This document shows, piece after piece, positions 1-8,857 of a stretch of DNA of 51,522 nt (positions are counted from its first letter, which is position 1; the number at the start of each line of letters is the position of its first letter). The notes below the pieces were generated by a model, which worked only from the letters and a program-made list of their open reading frames with translations, had not been told where the DNA came from and did no database searches. Source of the stretch: Rubrivivax sp. (GTDB lineage: Bacteria > Pseudomonadota > Gammaproteobacteria > Burkholderiales > Burkholderiaceae_C); the NCBI GenBank assembly GCA_020848515.1, contig JADLIA010000136.1:1-51522 (forward strand), written 5' to 3'. Position numbers and translations under genes: made by a program.

Positions 1-1384
1 TCAGCGCCGCCATGCGGATGGCGTTGCGGCTGTAGTCGCTGAAGGTCAGGAAGGTGCCGCCGTAGGGGATGAAGCCGCCATGCAGCGCCACCCCGTTCAT
101 GATGGCGGCCATGCCGAACTCGCGCACCCCGTAGTTGATGTGGCGGCCGATGCGGCCCTGGGCGTCGTGCACCACATCGCCGGCCGCGTCGACGCGCAGC
201 GCCGGCGTGTGGCTGGTGTTGGTGAGGTTGGAGCCGGTCAGGTCGGCGCTGCCACCCAGCAGCTCGGGCAGCGCGGCGGTGAAGGCCTCCAGCGCGATCT
301 GGCTGGCCTTGCGGCTGGCCACGGTCTCGGCTTTCTGGTGCGCCGCCACGGCGGCGTCCACCGCCACCTGATGGAAGTTCGGCGGCAGCTCGCCGCGCAG
401 GCGGCGCAGCAGCTCGGCCGCCAGCTCCGGGTGCGCGGCCTGGTAGGCCGCCAGGCGCTGCGTCCACTCGGCTTCGCGGGCCTGGCCGGCAGCGCGCGCA
501 TCCCAGGCGGCGCCGACGTCGGCCGGGATCTCGAACGGTGCGGCGTCCCAGCCCAGCGCGGCGCGGGTGAGGGCGATTTCCTCGGTCCCCAGCGGCTCGC
601 CATGCGCCTTGGCGCTGTCCTGGCGGTTCGGGCTGCCCTTGCCGATGTGGGTCTTGCAGACGATCAGCGTCGGCCGGTCGCTGCTGCGGCGCGCCTGCGC
701 GATGGCGCGATCGACGGCGTCGACGTCGTGGCCGTCGATCGGCCCGATCACATTCCACCGATAGGCGGCAAAGCGCGCCGGCACGTCATCGACGAACCAG
801 GGTGCGACCTGACCGTCGATGCTGATGCCGTTGTCGTCGTACAGCGCAATCAGCTTGTTCAGTTTCCAGGCCCCGGCCAGCGCGCAGGCCTCGTGGCTGA
901 CGCCCTCCATCAGGCAGCCGTCGCCCAGGAACACGTAGGTGTGGTGATCGACGATGGCGTGGCCGGGGCGGTTGAACTCGGCCGCCAGCAGCTTCTCGGC
1001 CAGCGCCATGCCGACCGCGTTGGTCACGCCCTGGCCCAGCGGGCCGGTGGTGGTTTCCACGCCGGGGGTCAGACCGACCTCGGGGTGGCCGGCGGTCTTG
1101 CTGTGCAACTGGCGGAAGTCCTTCAGTTCCTGCAGCGGCAGCTCGTAGCCCGACAGATGCAGCAGGGCGTACAGCAGCATCGACGCATGGCCGTTGGACA
1201 GCACGAAGCGGTCGCGGTCGGCCCACTGCGGGTTGGCCGGGTTGTGCCTGAGGTGCCGCGTCCACAACGCCACGGCCATGTCGGCCATGCCCATGGGGGC
1301 GCCCGGGTGGCCCGACTTGGCTTGTTGTACGGCGTCCATGGCCAGGGCGCGGATCGCGTTGGCCATGCGGGAAGGATTTGCCAT
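1..1384 (-). CDS. tkt: Transketolase, N-terminal 461 residues (gene cut by left window edge)
   Basis: Transketolase moves two-carbon ketol units between sugar phosphates in the non-oxidative pentose phosphate and Calvin pathways, in the cytoplasm. The protein begins [17 protein letters not shown] and carries the family landmarks in order: [12 protein letters not shown] near residue 30, the thiamine-diphosphate segment [13 protein letters not shown] near 155, [14 protein letters not shown] near 185, and the start of the pyrimidine-binding domain with [16 protein letters not shown] near 430. About 200 C-terminal residues lie beyond position 1. The start ATG at 1384 has a GGAG about nine bases upstream. 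No frameshift is seen. Identification rests on continuous family motifs; the paralogue class (glycolytic or cbb-type) cannot be decided because no neighbour is visible on the left. Confidence 0.95.
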   Translation of the reverse strand, partial: MANPSRMANAIRALAMDAVQQAKSGHPGAPMGMADMAVALWTRHLRHNPANPQWADRDRFVLSNGHASMLLYALLHLSGYELPLQELKDFRQLHSKTAGHPEVGLTPGVETTTGPLGQGVTNAVGMALAEKLLAAEFNRPGHAIVDHHTYVFLGDGCLMEGVSHEACALAGAWKLNKLIALYDDNGISIDGQVAPWFVDDVPARFAAYRWNVIGPIDGHDVDAVDRAIAQARRSSDRPTLIVCKTHIGKGSPNRQDSAKAHGEPLGTEEIALTRAALGWDAAPFEIPADVGAAWDARAAGQAREAEWTQRLAAYQAAHPELAAELLRRLRGELPPNFHQVAVDAAVAAHQKAETVASRKASQIALEAFTAALPELLGGSADLTGSNLTNTSHTPALRVDAAGDVVHDAQGRIGRHINYGVREFGMAAIMNGVALHGGFIPYGGTFLTFSDYSRNAIRMAAL

Positions 1385-1549
1385 GGAGCGGCTCCGGAAG
1401 GCGGTGCAGGAGGGGGGAAACCGGCGATTTTACCGGGCCCCCCAGGGCCGGCGCGGCGACGCCGCGCATGGCCCCGCAAGCCGGGCGGCTGTCGCCTGCG
1501 GCACGCGCGCCGCACCGCCGCCACGTGGCGCGGGCTTATCCTGCGCCCC

Positions 1550-1999
1550 ATGGACCCTTGCACTTCACCGGACATCCCGGCCGGCTTTCATCCGCTGCAG
1601 GCGGGCGGCGGCTTCATGGCCTTCAACGGCCCGCTCTATCTGCGGCACCAGGGCGACGACGTGCGCTTCGGCCTGCGGGTGGAGCCGCGCCACTGCAATC
1701 CCATGGGCAACCTGCACGGCGGCATGATGGCCAGCTTCTGCGACATGCTGCTGCCGCTGTCGGTGCACCGCAAGGGCGCCGGGCTCGGCCAGCGTTTTCT
1801 GCCCACCATCAGCCTGCAGATCGACTACCTGGCGCCGGCCCCGCTGGGCTGCTGGATCGAGGGCACGGCCGAGCTGCTGCGCGCCACCCGCACGCTGGTG
1901 TTCGCGCAGGGCCTGGTGACCGCCGATGGCGAACCCTGCGCGCGCGCCAGCGGGGTGTTCAAGATCGGGCCCGAGATGCCGACCGAGCTGGCCGGCTGA
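1550..1999 (+). CDS. PaaI-type hotdog-fold acyl-CoA thioesterase
   Basis: A 149-residue protein of the PaaI/YbgC hotdog thioesterase class, expected to hydrolyse acyl- or aryl-CoA thioesters in the cytoplasm. The diagnostic active-site stretch NPMGNLHGGMMASFCDML (about residues 48-65) fits the N-x-x-G-x-x-HGG-x6-D pattern in which the Asn/Gly loop binds the thioester and Asp is the catalytic acid. Length is typical for a single hotdog domain. The start at 1550 was chosen because it gives the normal domain length; a longer in-frame extension upstream would overlap the divergent transketolase gene. It faces away from transketolase and is convergent with the next gene. The physiological substrate cannot be read from the sequence. 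Confidence 0.85.
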   Translation: MDPCTSPDIPAGFHPLQAGGGFMAFNGPLYLRHQGDDVRFGLRVEPRHCNPMGNLHGGMMASFCDMLLPLSVHRKGAGLGQRFLPTISLQIDYLAPAPLGCWIEGTAELLRATRTLVFAQGLVTADGEPCARASGVFKIGPEMPTELAG

Positions 2000-2025
2000 G
2001 CCGCCGCGCTGGGGCTGGCGGAGCG

Positions 2026-2517
2026 TCAGAGCGCGCAGGCGCGCAGAAAGCGCGCGCACAGCGCCTGCATGCCGACGCGGTCGACCTCGTCGAAGCGCGC
2101 CGGCCGCGGGCTGTCCACGTCCCACACGCCCAGCAGGCTGCCGTCACGGCGCAGCAGCGGCACCACGATTTCCGAGCGCGAGGCGCTGTCGCAGGCGATG
2201 TGGCCGGCAAAGGCATGCACGTCCGGCACCACCTGGGTCTGGCGCGTGGCCGCCGCCGTGCCGCACACCCCGCGACCGAAGGCGATGCGCACGCAGGCCG
2301 GTTTGCCCTGAAACGGCCCGACCACCAGCTCCTGGCCTTCGGCAAAGTAGAAGCCGCACCAGTTCAGCTCGGGCAGGGCGTGAAACACCAGTGCGGCAAA
2401 GTTGGCGGCGTTGGCGATCAGCTGCGTTTCGCCGTGCAGCAGCCCGTCGACCTGGCGCGCCAGCTCGGCGTATTGCTCGGATCGGTCGGTGGCGGACAGG
2501 GGGGTGACGTCGAACAT
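2026..2517 (-). CDS. msrC: Free methionine-(R)-sulfoxide reductase (GAF domain)
   Basis: This 163-residue single-GAF-domain protein matches the fRMsr family, which reduces free methionine-R-sulfoxide with thioredoxin-type reductant and so repairs oxidised methionine. The core NWCGFYF (52-58) is the usual family opening. All three redox cysteines are present: Cys75 in GKPACVRIAFG, Cys85 in GVCGTA and Cys109 in HIACDSASRSEIVVPL, corresponding to the resolving and catalytic cysteines of the E. coli enzyme. LGVWDVDSP near 130 completes the fold. The gene precedes nothing on its strand in the downstream direction, and lies 25 bases after the phospholipase-like gene on the same strand, so the two could be co-transcribed. 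Confidence 0.92.
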   Translation of the reverse strand: MFDVTPLSATDRSEQYAELARQVDGLLHGETQLIANAANFAALVFHALPELNWCGFYFAEGQELVVGPFQGKPACVRIAFGRGVCGTAAATRQTQVVPDVHAFAGHIACDSASRSEIVVPLLRRDGSLLGVWDVDSPRPARFDEVDRVGMQALCARFLRACAL

Positions 2518-2542
2518 GGGTCAGGGTGGATCGGTGCTTGTG

Positions 2543-3892
2543 TCAGGGTGCGGCGCCTTGCAGGATGGCGCGCACCAGCCGCCGGCTGTGGACGCCGAAA
2601 TGGCGCATCAGCGTGGCCAGGGTCTGTTCCAGCGCCTGCTTGGCGGGCGCGCCGCGCTGCGCCACCTCGGCCATCAGGTCGATGCCGCCGGCGTGCACGC
2701 CGAAGTCGAACGTCGGGTCATCGACGTAGCCGGCGGGCACGGTGGCCAGCAGCTGCGCCGTCACCGTTTCGCCGGCGGCGTGCGCCTGGCGCGCCACTTC
2801 GTCGCGCAGCGTGGTATCGCTCCACGGGCCGTAGCTGGCGTCGGCCGCGGTGTCGCGCAGCGCCTGCTCCAGCGGGCCGGCCTTGCGGGCCTGGGCGCTG
2901 GCCTGGATCATCTGGCTTTCGTAACGCTCCAGCACCAGGTGGCGGTTGGACAGGCGCACCACCATGTCGTTCTTGGCGCCGGGCCGTCCCAGCAGGGCCA
3001 GCAGCTGGATGCCGATCAGGCGCGCGCTCGAGTAGCCCGGCGCCAGGCTGGCGTGGTAGGGCTGGGTCAGGTCCTGCAGGTAGTGCAGCGCCAGCCCGGC
3101 AAAGCGCCAGCCCCAGTACGGGTGGCCGCGGCGAAAGGCCAGCTGCGCCAGTCCCTGGTACTGGTGGGCGCGCAGCAGCGGGTAGGTGCGTTTCAGAAAC
3201 CCGGCCGCCGCGTAGATCAGGCCCGACTCGTGGTAGTAGCCCATGTGAAACGGCGCCTGGGTGGCGAAGTCCAGGCTGGGGTTGCCGAACGGGATGTGGC
3301 CGAAGCCGTAGCCCGGGCCCCAGCTGGAGGGGCTGTCCTGCCACAGGTTCAGGTCCATGCCGTAGTCGGGTTCATCGCTGGCCGACGCCAGCACGGCGAT
3401 CGGGGCCACGGCCTGGCCGGCGTGCAGGCGCACGAAGCGGTGCTTTTCGCCGTCCTTGTCGCGCAGCGGCAGCGCGCTGACGGCGTCGTGCGGCAGGCGC
3501 TCGGCCTGCGGCTCGGGGCCCCAGGGGTCGGGCTGCACGTACAACGCCAGCCGGCTGTCGGGCGACACGCGCAGCGCCGTCAGGAACGCCCGCCGCAGCG
3601 CCTGCGGACCCTGGCTGGCCACCGCCGGGTCAAAGCGCAGGGCTGCCGGCAGCGGCGGGTAGTGCGGCAGATGCGCCTGCGCCCAGGCGTCCTGCGCCTG
3701 CAGCAGGTCGGCGATCGGCTGGGCCTGCGCGGCCAGGAACTGCTCCAGCGGCTCGGCCAGCACGGCCGGGGCCTGGGCCACCTCGGGCATGGGCTCGAAG
3801 GCGCGGTAGCTGGCCAGCGCGTGGTTGCTCCAGGCCTGGGCGGAAAGATGGGCGCCGAAGCTCAGCGCGACGGTGATCAGCAGACGTTTCAT
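2543..3892 (-). CDS. Secreted zinc-dependent phospholipase C / S1-P1 nuclease-like protein
   Basis: A 449-residue exported protein. The N-terminus MKRLLITVALSFGAHLSAQA is a Sec signal peptide; cleavage after AQA would expose Trp21 as the new N-terminus. In the bacterial zinc phospholipase C / S1-P1 nuclease fold the mature N-terminal Trp chelates a zinc ion, so this fits. The other zinc-site motif is clear: HYLQDLTQPYH (His270, Asp274, His280), the H-x3-D-x5-H signature of that fold. Further acidic/His candidates are around DEPDYGMD (173-180) and GYYHES (218-223). The protein is longer than the classic 245-residue phospholipase C. Whether it cleaves phospholipid or nucleic acid is not decidable. 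It lies 12 bases downstream of the FGGY kinase gene on the same strand. Confidence 0.7.
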   Translation of the reverse strand: MKRLLITVALSFGAHLSAQAWSNHALASYRAFEPMPEVAQAPAVLAEPLEQFLAAQAQPIADLLQAQDAWAQAHLPHYPPLPAALRFDPAVASQGPQALRRAFLTALRVSPDSRLALYVQPDPWGPEPQAERLPHDAVSALPLRDKDGEKHRFVRLHAGQAVAPIAVLASASDEPDYGMDLNLWQDSPSSWGPGYGFGHIPFGNPSLDFATQAPFHMGYYHESGLIYAAAGFLKRTYPLLRAHQYQGLAQLAFRRGHPYWGWRFAGLALHYLQDLTQPYHASLAPGYSSARLIGIQLLALLGRPGAKNDMVVRLSNRHLVLERYESQMIQASAQARKAGPLEQALRDTAADASYGPWSDTTLRDEVARQAHAAGETVTAQLLATVPAGYVDDPTFDFGVHAGGIDLMAEVAQRGAPAKQALEQTLATLMRHFGVHSRRLVRAILQGAAP

Positions 3893-3904
3893 GGGCAGGG
3901 CGGT

Positions 3905-5467
3905 TCAGTCGCGTGAAGGGTAACCCGTGATGTCGCGGATGTCGCGGTACAGCGGCGCCAGCTGGCGGTACATGCGCAGGTACACGCGCCGGTACAAGCG
4001 CTCGTAAGTGTGCGCATGCTCGGGCTGGGGCGCAAACACCTGGCCCACGCGCGTCATGGCGCGCACCGCGCTGGCGAAGTCGGGCTGCAGCCCCAGCCCC
4101 ACGCTGGCGATGATGGCCGCGCCCAGGCCGCTGGTCTCGTACAGGTGCGGGCGTTCGGCCGGCCGGTTGAACACGTTGGCGGTGATCTGCAGCGCGGCGT
4201 CGCTCTGCGAGCCGCCGCCGGCCACGCGCACCCGTTCGATGGCGATGCCGCTGCGCCGCTCGACGCGCTCGGCCGCCTCGCGCAGCGCGTAGGCCAGTCC
4301 TTCCAGGATGGCGCGGTACAGGTGGGCGCGCGTGTGCACGTCGCCAAAGCCGATGATGGCGCCCTTGGCTTCGGGGCCGGGTTGCTTGATGCCCGGGTTC
4401 CAGAACGGCTGCAGCGTCAGGCCCTGGGCGCCCGGCGGCACGGTGCCCACCAGTTCGTCGAACAGGGTCTCGGGCGCCACCCCGCGCTCGCGCGCCAGGC
4501 GCTCTTCGTGCTGACCGAACTGCTCCCGGAACCAGCGCACCATCCAGAAGCCGCGCGTGATCTGCACCTCGGGGTTGAAGTGGCCCGGCACGGCGGCCGG
4601 GTAGGGCGGGATGAAGCGCGTGGCTTCCAGGTAGCGTGCGGTGGTGATGTTGACCGTGGCCGCCGTGCCGTAGGACAGGCAGGCCACCTCGGGCGACAGG
4701 CAGCCCGCGCCCAGCACCTCGCAGGCCTTGTCGGCGGCGCCGGCGATCAGCGGCAGGCCGGCCGGAATGCCGCTGGCCTGCGCCGCCTCGGCGCTCACGG
4801 TGCCCAGCCGCGCGCCGGGCGGCAGCAGCTCGGGCAGCATGGCGCGGCGCACCGGCAGCGCGTGCCATTTCCAGTCCCAGGGCGCGGCCCAGCGCCCGCG
4901 CCGGTAGTCGAACGGCACATAGCCCACCTGCGCCGCCACCGAGTCGGCCAGCCGCCCGCACAGGCGCCAGTTCAGGTAGCCCGACAGCAGCAGAAAGTGC
5001 CTGGTGCGCGCCCACAGCTCGGGCTGGTGCTGGGCGATCCAGCAGGCCTCGGCCTCGTGCTGGAAGTGGCGCACCGCCGCGCGCATGCCAACCGCCGTCA
5101 GCGCCGCCTCCCACCACCAGGGCAGGCGCGGCGCCCGGGCGGCGCGGCGCTGGTCGAGCCAGATCATCGACGGGCGCGTCGGCTGGCCGTCGGCGTCCAG
5201 CGTCACCGGCACCGCGCGCTGGGCGGTCAGCACCACGCCGGCGATCGCCTCGCGCGGCACCGTGCCGGTGGCCCACAGCCGATGGCAGGCGGCGCACAGG
5301 TGCTGCCAGAAGGCCTCGGGCGCGCCTTCCATCCAGCCTGGCTCGGGCGCGCGGTAGCTGTCGATGGCCACCTGCGCCCTGGCCAGCAGCTGGCCCTGCA
5401 GGTCGAACAGCAGCGCGCGCACGCTCTGCGTGCCGCAGTCGATGGCCAGCAGGCAGGGCGCGGTCAT
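3905..5467 (-). CDS. FGGY-family carbohydrate (pentulose/hexulose-type) kinase
   Basis: A 520-residue sugar kinase of the FGGY family, phosphorylating a sugar or polyol with ATP in the cytoplasm. The N-terminal phosphate-binding strand LLAIDCGTQSVRALLFD (about 5-21) is followed by the linker SMIWLDQR near 110, the substrate pocket/catalytic base motif AGAADKACEVLGAG near 240 and the C-terminal ATP-domain signature ILEGLAYALREAAE with VRVAGGGSQSD near 405. GTAATVN near 262 is the second phosphate loop. The start ATG at 5467 gives the normal family N-terminus. No transporter or isomerase lies beside it, so the substrate is unknown; xylulose-type and polyol kinases are both possible. The 193 bases upstream hold a hairpin described separately. 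Confidence 0.85.
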   Translation of the reverse strand: MTAPCLLAIDCGTQSVRALLFDLQGQLLARAQVAIDSYRAPEPGWMEGAPEAFWQHLCAACHRLWATGTVPREAIAGVVLTAQRAVPVTLDADGQPTRPSMIWLDQRRAARAPRLPWWWEAALTAVGMRAAVRHFQHEAEACWIAQHQPELWARTRHFLLLSGYLNWRLCGRLADSVAAQVGYVPFDYRRGRWAAPWDWKWHALPVRRAMLPELLPPGARLGTVSAEAAQASGIPAGLPLIAGAADKACEVLGAGCLSPEVACLSYGTAATVNITTARYLEATRFIPPYPAAVPGHFNPEVQITRGFWMVRWFREQFGQHEERLARERGVAPETLFDELVGTVPPGAQGLTLQPFWNPGIKQPGPEAKGAIIGFGDVHTRAHLYRAILEGLAYALREAAERVERRSGIAIERVRVAGGGSQSDAALQITANVFNRPAERPHLYETSGLGAAIIASVGLGLQPDFASAVRAMTRVGQVFAPQPEHAHTYERLYRRVYLRMYRQLAPLYRDIRDITGYPSRD

Positions 5468-5486
5468 GGGGTGGTGGGGTGGCGGC

Positions 5487-5517
5487 GCAGGCGATGTAGT
5501 CGCACCGCCTCGCCTGC
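5487..5517 (-). other. Hairpin in the leader of the FGGY kinase gene
   Basis: Perfect 8-bp arms GCAGGCGA (5,487-5,494) and TCGCCTGC (5,510-5,517) with a 15-base loop, 20 bases before the kinase start on the minus strand. It may affect translation or be incidental in GC-rich DNA. Nearby, GCGGCAGCCGGG occurs twice in tandem (about 5,549-5,576). Nothing else is recognised between 5,468 and 5,660. Confidence 0.3.
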
Positions 5518-5660
5518 AGGCGCGTGTGCCATCGTAACCCGAGCAAGCGCGGCAGCCGGGGCACGCGGCAGCCGGGTGCGGGTGGTGGTGAACATGTTCG
5601 CCGCCGGATGAATCTGATCTGCCAGCGCCGTCGCGACGCCGACAGGTCGGGCGAGAGTCA

Positions 5661-6578
5661 TCAGGCTCGGGTGGCGCTGTCGGCGAACAGGCTCGATACC
5701 TGCCGCCGAAGCCATTCGTGGCCGCTGTCGCGATGTGAACGCTGGTGCCAGAACTGGCGAATGACACCGGAGGCAATGCGCACGGGCAGGGGATGCGTGC
5801 GCAGCGCCAGCGCGGCGCAGACCCGTTCGGCGAAGCGCTCCGGCACTGTGGCAATCAGGTCGGTGCTGGCCAGCACGTGGCCCAACGCCACGTAATTCGG
5901 CACCGACAGCCGAATCCGCCGCCTGATGCCTCGGCGCTCGAACTCGCTGTCAACGCGGCCGTGACCGGTGCCCGGAGCCTCCACGCGCACGTGCTCGCAG
6001 GCCAGGAACGCAGCGCGCGTCAGCGGGCCCTCAGCCATCGGGTGCCCATTGCGCATCAGGCAAAGATAGCCTTGGCGAAACAGCGATTGCTGGTAGAAGC
6101 CTCCTTGCAGGCGAGGCAGCGAACCCAGCGCCAGGTCTATCTCGCCGGTGGACAGCGATGGCCCCAGCCCGGGGCTGTCCAGCGCTGTGGTGCGCAAGGT
6201 GACTCCGGGCGCCAGCTGGGCCAGAGCTCGCATGAGCACGGGCAAGAAATAGAGCTCTCCCACATCGGACATGGCCAGCGTGAACTGGCGCACGCTGTCG
6301 GCTGGGTCGAATGGCGCCTGCGCACGCAGCGCATCGTCGAGCAGTTCCAGCGCTTGTGCGATGGGGCCAGCCAAGCGTTGGGCCAGGGGCGTGGGCTGCA
6401 TGCCAGCCGCGCTGCGCACCAGCAGATCGTCCCCCAGCTGCACGCGCAGTCTGCGCAGCGCATTGCTCACCGCCGGCTGCGACAGACCTAGGTCTTGCGC
6501 GGCGCGTGAAACGTGGCGCTCCTGTAGCAGGCGATGCAGGATACGCAGCAGGTTGAGGTCAATGGAGGACAAATCCAT
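5661..6578 (-). CDS. LysR-family transcriptional regulator, NahR/LinR type
   Basis: A 305-residue LysR regulator. The N-terminal winged helix-turn-helix runs from DLNLLRILHRLLQERHVSRA to about residue 65, with LSQPAVSNALRRLR as the recognition helix. This NLL-x3-L-L-x-ERHVSRAA form is typical of the NahR/LinR/DntR subgroup, which controls salicylate and nitroaromatic pathways and uses salicylate-like effectors. The rest is a periplasmic-binding-protein-like effector domain. The ATG at 6578 was preferred over upstream in-frame starts because it begins exactly at the conserved MDLSSIDLNLLR. It is divergent from the Rieske oxygenase genes with 117 bases between the starts, the usual arrangement for a LysR activator and its target. 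Confidence 0.88.
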   Translation of the reverse strand: MDLSSIDLNLLRILHRLLQERHVSRAAQDLGLSQPAVSNALRRLRVQLGDDLLVRSAAGMQPTPLAQRLAGPIAQALELLDDALRAQAPFDPADSVRQFTLAMSDVGELYFLPVLMRALAQLAPGVTLRTTALDSPGLGPSLSTGEIDLALGSLPRLQGGFYQQSLFRQGYLCLMRNGHPMAEGPLTRAAFLACEHVRVEAPGTGHGRVDSEFERRGIRRRIRLSVPNYVALGHVLASTDLIATVPERFAERVCAALALRTHPLPVRIASGVIRQFWHQRSHRDSGHEWLRRQVSSLFADSATRA

Positions 6579-6695
6579 CTCGACATTATTCTCAAACGAA
6601 ATATCACACATTCCAGATGCGAGCTTGAGGCAGGGACTCATGCTCGGCATCATGTCAGGCAAGGCGCGTGCCTGCATCACTTACGGAGACTTGGC
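6579..6695. promoter_or_regulatory. Divergent promoter region of the LysR gene and the Rieske oxygenase operon
   Basis: A 117-base AT-richer spacer between divergent starts. It contains the stretch ATTCTCAAACGAAAT (about 6,589-6,603), loosely symmetric as expected of a LysR site, but no unambiguous T-N11-A box. The ribosome-binding site GGAG at 6,685-6,688 decides the TTG start at 6,696. Promoter function is inferred from position. Confidence 0.45.
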
Positions 6696-7991
6696 TTGAT
6701 CCCGTCCACATCGCTTGATTGGCCCGCTGGCGACACCAGCCGCGTGCCATTCGCCATCTACACCAACGAGCAAATCCACCGCAAGGAGTTGCAGCGCTTC
6801 TTCTACCGTGGCCACTGGTGCTACGTCGGTCTGGAGGCTGAAGTGCCCCGTCCTGGCGATTTCAAGCGCACCGTGGTGGGTGAGCGCTCAGTGATCCTCA
6901 GTCGTGCCGCAGATGGCCAGCTGCATTGTTTCGAGAACGTGTGCGCACACCGCGGCATGCAGTTCTGTCGCAAGCGGCATGGCAGCGGCATGAAGGAGTT
7001 CGTCTGCCCCTACCACCAGTGGAGCTATACGCTCAGTGGCGAACTGCAGGGGGTGCCGCTGCGTCGTGGCGTGCGCCAGGATGGGCGGGTGTTGGGCGGC
7101 ATGCCCGCGGATTTCGACACCAAGGCGCATGGTTTGACACGGCTCAAAGTCGCCACCCGGGGTGGTGTCGTTTTCGCCAGCTTCGACCATGATGTGGAAC
7201 CGCTGGAGGATTACCTGGGCCCTACGATCCTGCCCTACTTCGATCGATTGTTCAACGGACGTCAATTGAAGATCCTTGGCTACAACCGCCAGCGCATCCC
7301 AGGCAACTGGAAGCTGATGCAGGAAAACATCAAGGACCCCTATCACCCGGGTTTGCTGCATACCTGGTTCGTCACTTTCGGTCTTTGGCGCGCCGACAAC
7401 AAGGCAGCGCTCAGGATGGATGCGCACCATCGCCACGCGGCCATGATCTCGACGCGCGGCAATGCCGGCAAGCAGTCCGATGTGTCGCAAGTGTCGAGCT
7501 TCAAGGCCGCCATGGAACTGGAGGACAAGCGCTTCCTGGATATCGTGCACGAGGACTGGTGGGGTGAGCCGACGGTGGTCATGACCACCGTGTTCCCCAG
7601 CGTGATCTTCCAGCAGCAGGTCAACAGCGTGTCGACGCGGCACATCCAGCCGGACGGCCATGGCCATTTCGACTTCGTCTGGACGCACTTCGGCTTTGCC
7701 GACGATACGGCCGAGATGACGGCGCGCCGTCTGCGCCAGGCCAACCTGTTCGGTCCGGCCGGTTTCGTGTCGGCCGACGACGGCGAAGCGATCGAGCTGT
7801 CGCAATGCGGCTTCACCCAGAAGCCGGGGCACCACGCGCTGGTCGAGATGGGCGGGCGCGGCGTCGAGGAGACCGACTACATGGCCACCGAGACGCTGAT
7901 CCGTGGCATGTACGACTACTGGCGCAAGGTCATGGAGCGCCCTGACCAGGCGTCCGATGCGGTCGCGCCGCAAGAGGGGGCGCAGGCATGA
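6696..7991 (+). CDS. Rieske non-heme iron oxygenase large subunit, salicylate 5-hydroxylase (NagG)-like
   Basis: Catalytic alpha subunit, 431 residues, of an aromatic ring-hydroxylating oxygenase. The Rieske [2Fe-2S] ligands are Cys83-x-His85 and Cys104-x2-His107 ([18 protein letters not shown]). The mononuclear iron motif is [19 protein letters not shown], with Asp214 as the inter-subunit bridge and His217 and His222 as ligands. Long stretches such as [30 protein letters not shown] and [15 protein letters not shown] agree with my memory of NagG from Ralstonia U2, which hydroxylates salicylate to gentisate; related enzymes hydroxylate anthranilate-like acids. The start is TTG at 6,696, seven bases after GGAG; upstream in-frame starts would lie inside the LysR gene. 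The stop overlaps the small-subunit start by four bases (ATGA). No reductase gene is present in the window. Confidence 0.9.
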   Translation: MIPSTSLDWPAGDTSRVPFAIYTNEQIHRKELQRFFYRGHWCYVGLEAEVPRPGDFKRTVVGERSVILSRAADGQLHCFENVCAHRGMQFCRKRHGSGMKEFVCPYHQWSYTLSGELQGVPLRRGVRQDGRVLGGMPADFDTKAHGLTRLKVATRGGVVFASFDHDVEPLEDYLGPTILPYFDRLFNGRQLKILGYNRQRIPGNWKLMQENIKDPYHPGLLHTWFVTFGLWRADNKAALRMDAHHRHAAMISTRGNAGKQSDVSQVSSFKAAMELEDKRFLDIVHEDWWGEPTVVMTTVFPSVIFQQQVNSVSTRHIQPDGHGHFDFVWTHFGFADDTAEMTARRLRQANLFGPAGFVSADDGEAIELSQCGFTQKPGHHALVEMGGRGVEETDYMATETLIRGMYDYWRKVMERPDQASDAVAPQEGAQA

Positions 7992-8464
7992 GGCTCGATT
8001 TCGACACCTGGCAGGCGCTGGTGCAGTTGCAGGCCGACTATGCCGCCGTCGTCGATGGTGGCGACTGGGACCGCTGGCCCCGGTTTTTCACCGAGGACGG
8101 TGTGTACAAGCTGCAACCACGCGAAAACCATGAGCGCGGCTTTCCGCTGTGCACCCTGGCCTTTGACTGCCAGGCGGCCATGCGCGATCGCGTCTACGGC
8201 ATCAAGGAGACGCTGTTCCATGACCCGTACTACCAGCGCCACGTGGTCGGCGCGCCGCTGGTGCACGCCGCAGACAGCGACGGCATCCGCTGCGAAAGCC
8301 ACTACGCGGTGTTCCGCACCAAGCTCGACGGACTGTCCAGCGTGTTCAACGTGGGCCGCTACCTGGACCGCGTGGTGCGCACGCCGCTCGGGTTGAAGCT
8401 GGCCGAGCGCCTTGTGGTGTACGACAGCGAGATGATTCCGAACTCCATCATCTACCCGATCTGA
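7988..8464 (+). CDS. Rieske oxygenase small (beta) subunit, NagH-like
   Basis: A 158-residue beta subunit of the ring-hydroxylating oxygenase family, with the cystatin/SnoaL-like fold that packs the alpha subunits into a hexamer. The opening [33 protein letters not shown] (described here only by its start and end) and the C-terminal [17 protein letters not shown] are characteristic of small subunits of salicylate hydroxylase-like oxygenases. It starts by a four-base overlap with the large-subunit gene, so translation is coupled. It has no cofactor ligands, as expected. Assignment follows from both sequence and position. Confidence 0.88.
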   Translation: MRLDFDTWQALVQLQADYAAVVDGGDWDRWPRFFTEDGVYKLQPRENHERGFPLCTLAFDCQAAMRDRVYGIKETLFHDPYYQRHVVGAPLVHAADSDGIRCESHYAVFRTKLDGLSSVFNVGRYLDRVVRTPLGLKLAERLVVYDSEMIPNSIIYPI

Positions 8465-8479
8465 GCAGGAAATCCGAAC

Positions 8480-8791
8480 ATGAGCCAATGGATCGACGTC
8501 GCCGCCGAGGACGGCATCTTCGAGGGCGCGGCCATCGCCGTCACGCCGATAGGGCACGACATCGCGCTCTACAAGACCGAGGCGGGCGAAGTCTTCGCCA
8601 CTCACAACATCTGCTCGCATGGCCATGCGCGGCTGTGCGAGGGTTTCCTCGAAGGTCACGAGATCGAGTGCCCGTTCCACCAGGGGCGGTTCGACGTGCG
8701 CACCGGCCAAGCCACGCTGGCCCCATGTGTCGACCCGATCCGCAGCTACCCTGTCAAGATTGAGGCTGGGCGCGTCTGGGTCCAGCTCTGA
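8480..8791 (+). CDS. Rieske [2Fe-2S] ferredoxin of the ring-hydroxylating oxygenase
   Basis: A 103-residue Rieske ferredoxin that would deliver electrons from a reductase to the oxygenase. The cluster ligands are in NICSHGHARLC (Cys-x-His) and ECPFHQGRFD (Cys-x2-His), the spacing expected of a naphthalene-dioxygenase-type ferredoxin (NagAb/NahAb). It lies 15 bases after the small-subunit gene with AGGAAA as ribosome-binding site and ends the operon. In the Ralstonia U2 nag system the same ferredoxin type serves salicylate hydroxylase and a separately encoded reductase (NagAa) completes the chain; that reductase is not seen here. Confidence 0.9.
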   Translation: MSQWIDVAAEDGIFEGAAIAVTPIGHDIALYKTEAGEVFATHNICSHGHARLCEGFLEGHEIECPFHQGRFDVRTGQATLAPCVDPIRSYPVKIEAGRVWVQL

Positions 8792-8801
8792 CCCCAGCCT
8801 A

Positions 8802-8849
8802 AGACGCGGGCGGCCAGGGTCGGAGGCCTCGCCTCCTTTGCCCGCGTCT
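8802..8849. terminator. Nested hairpin between convergent operons, probable bidirectional terminator
   Basis: Outer 10-bp perfect arms AGACGCGGGC (8,802-8,811) and GCCCGCGTCT (8,840-8,849) enclose a second perfect 6-bp hairpin GGAGGC / GCCTCC (8,822-8,827 and 8,831-8,836). It lies exactly between the stop of the ferredoxin gene and the stop of the convergent activator gene. There is no long T-run, so classical intrinsic termination is uncertain; the position argues for termination. Confidence 0.55.
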
Positions 8850-8857
8850 ACGCGACG

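Noticed and set aside
6534-6695. An upstream ATG for the Rieske large subunit
   Set aside because: It lies inside the divergent LysR gene and adds a non-homologous leader; TTG at 6,696 has a well-placed GGAG and gives the normal N-terminus.
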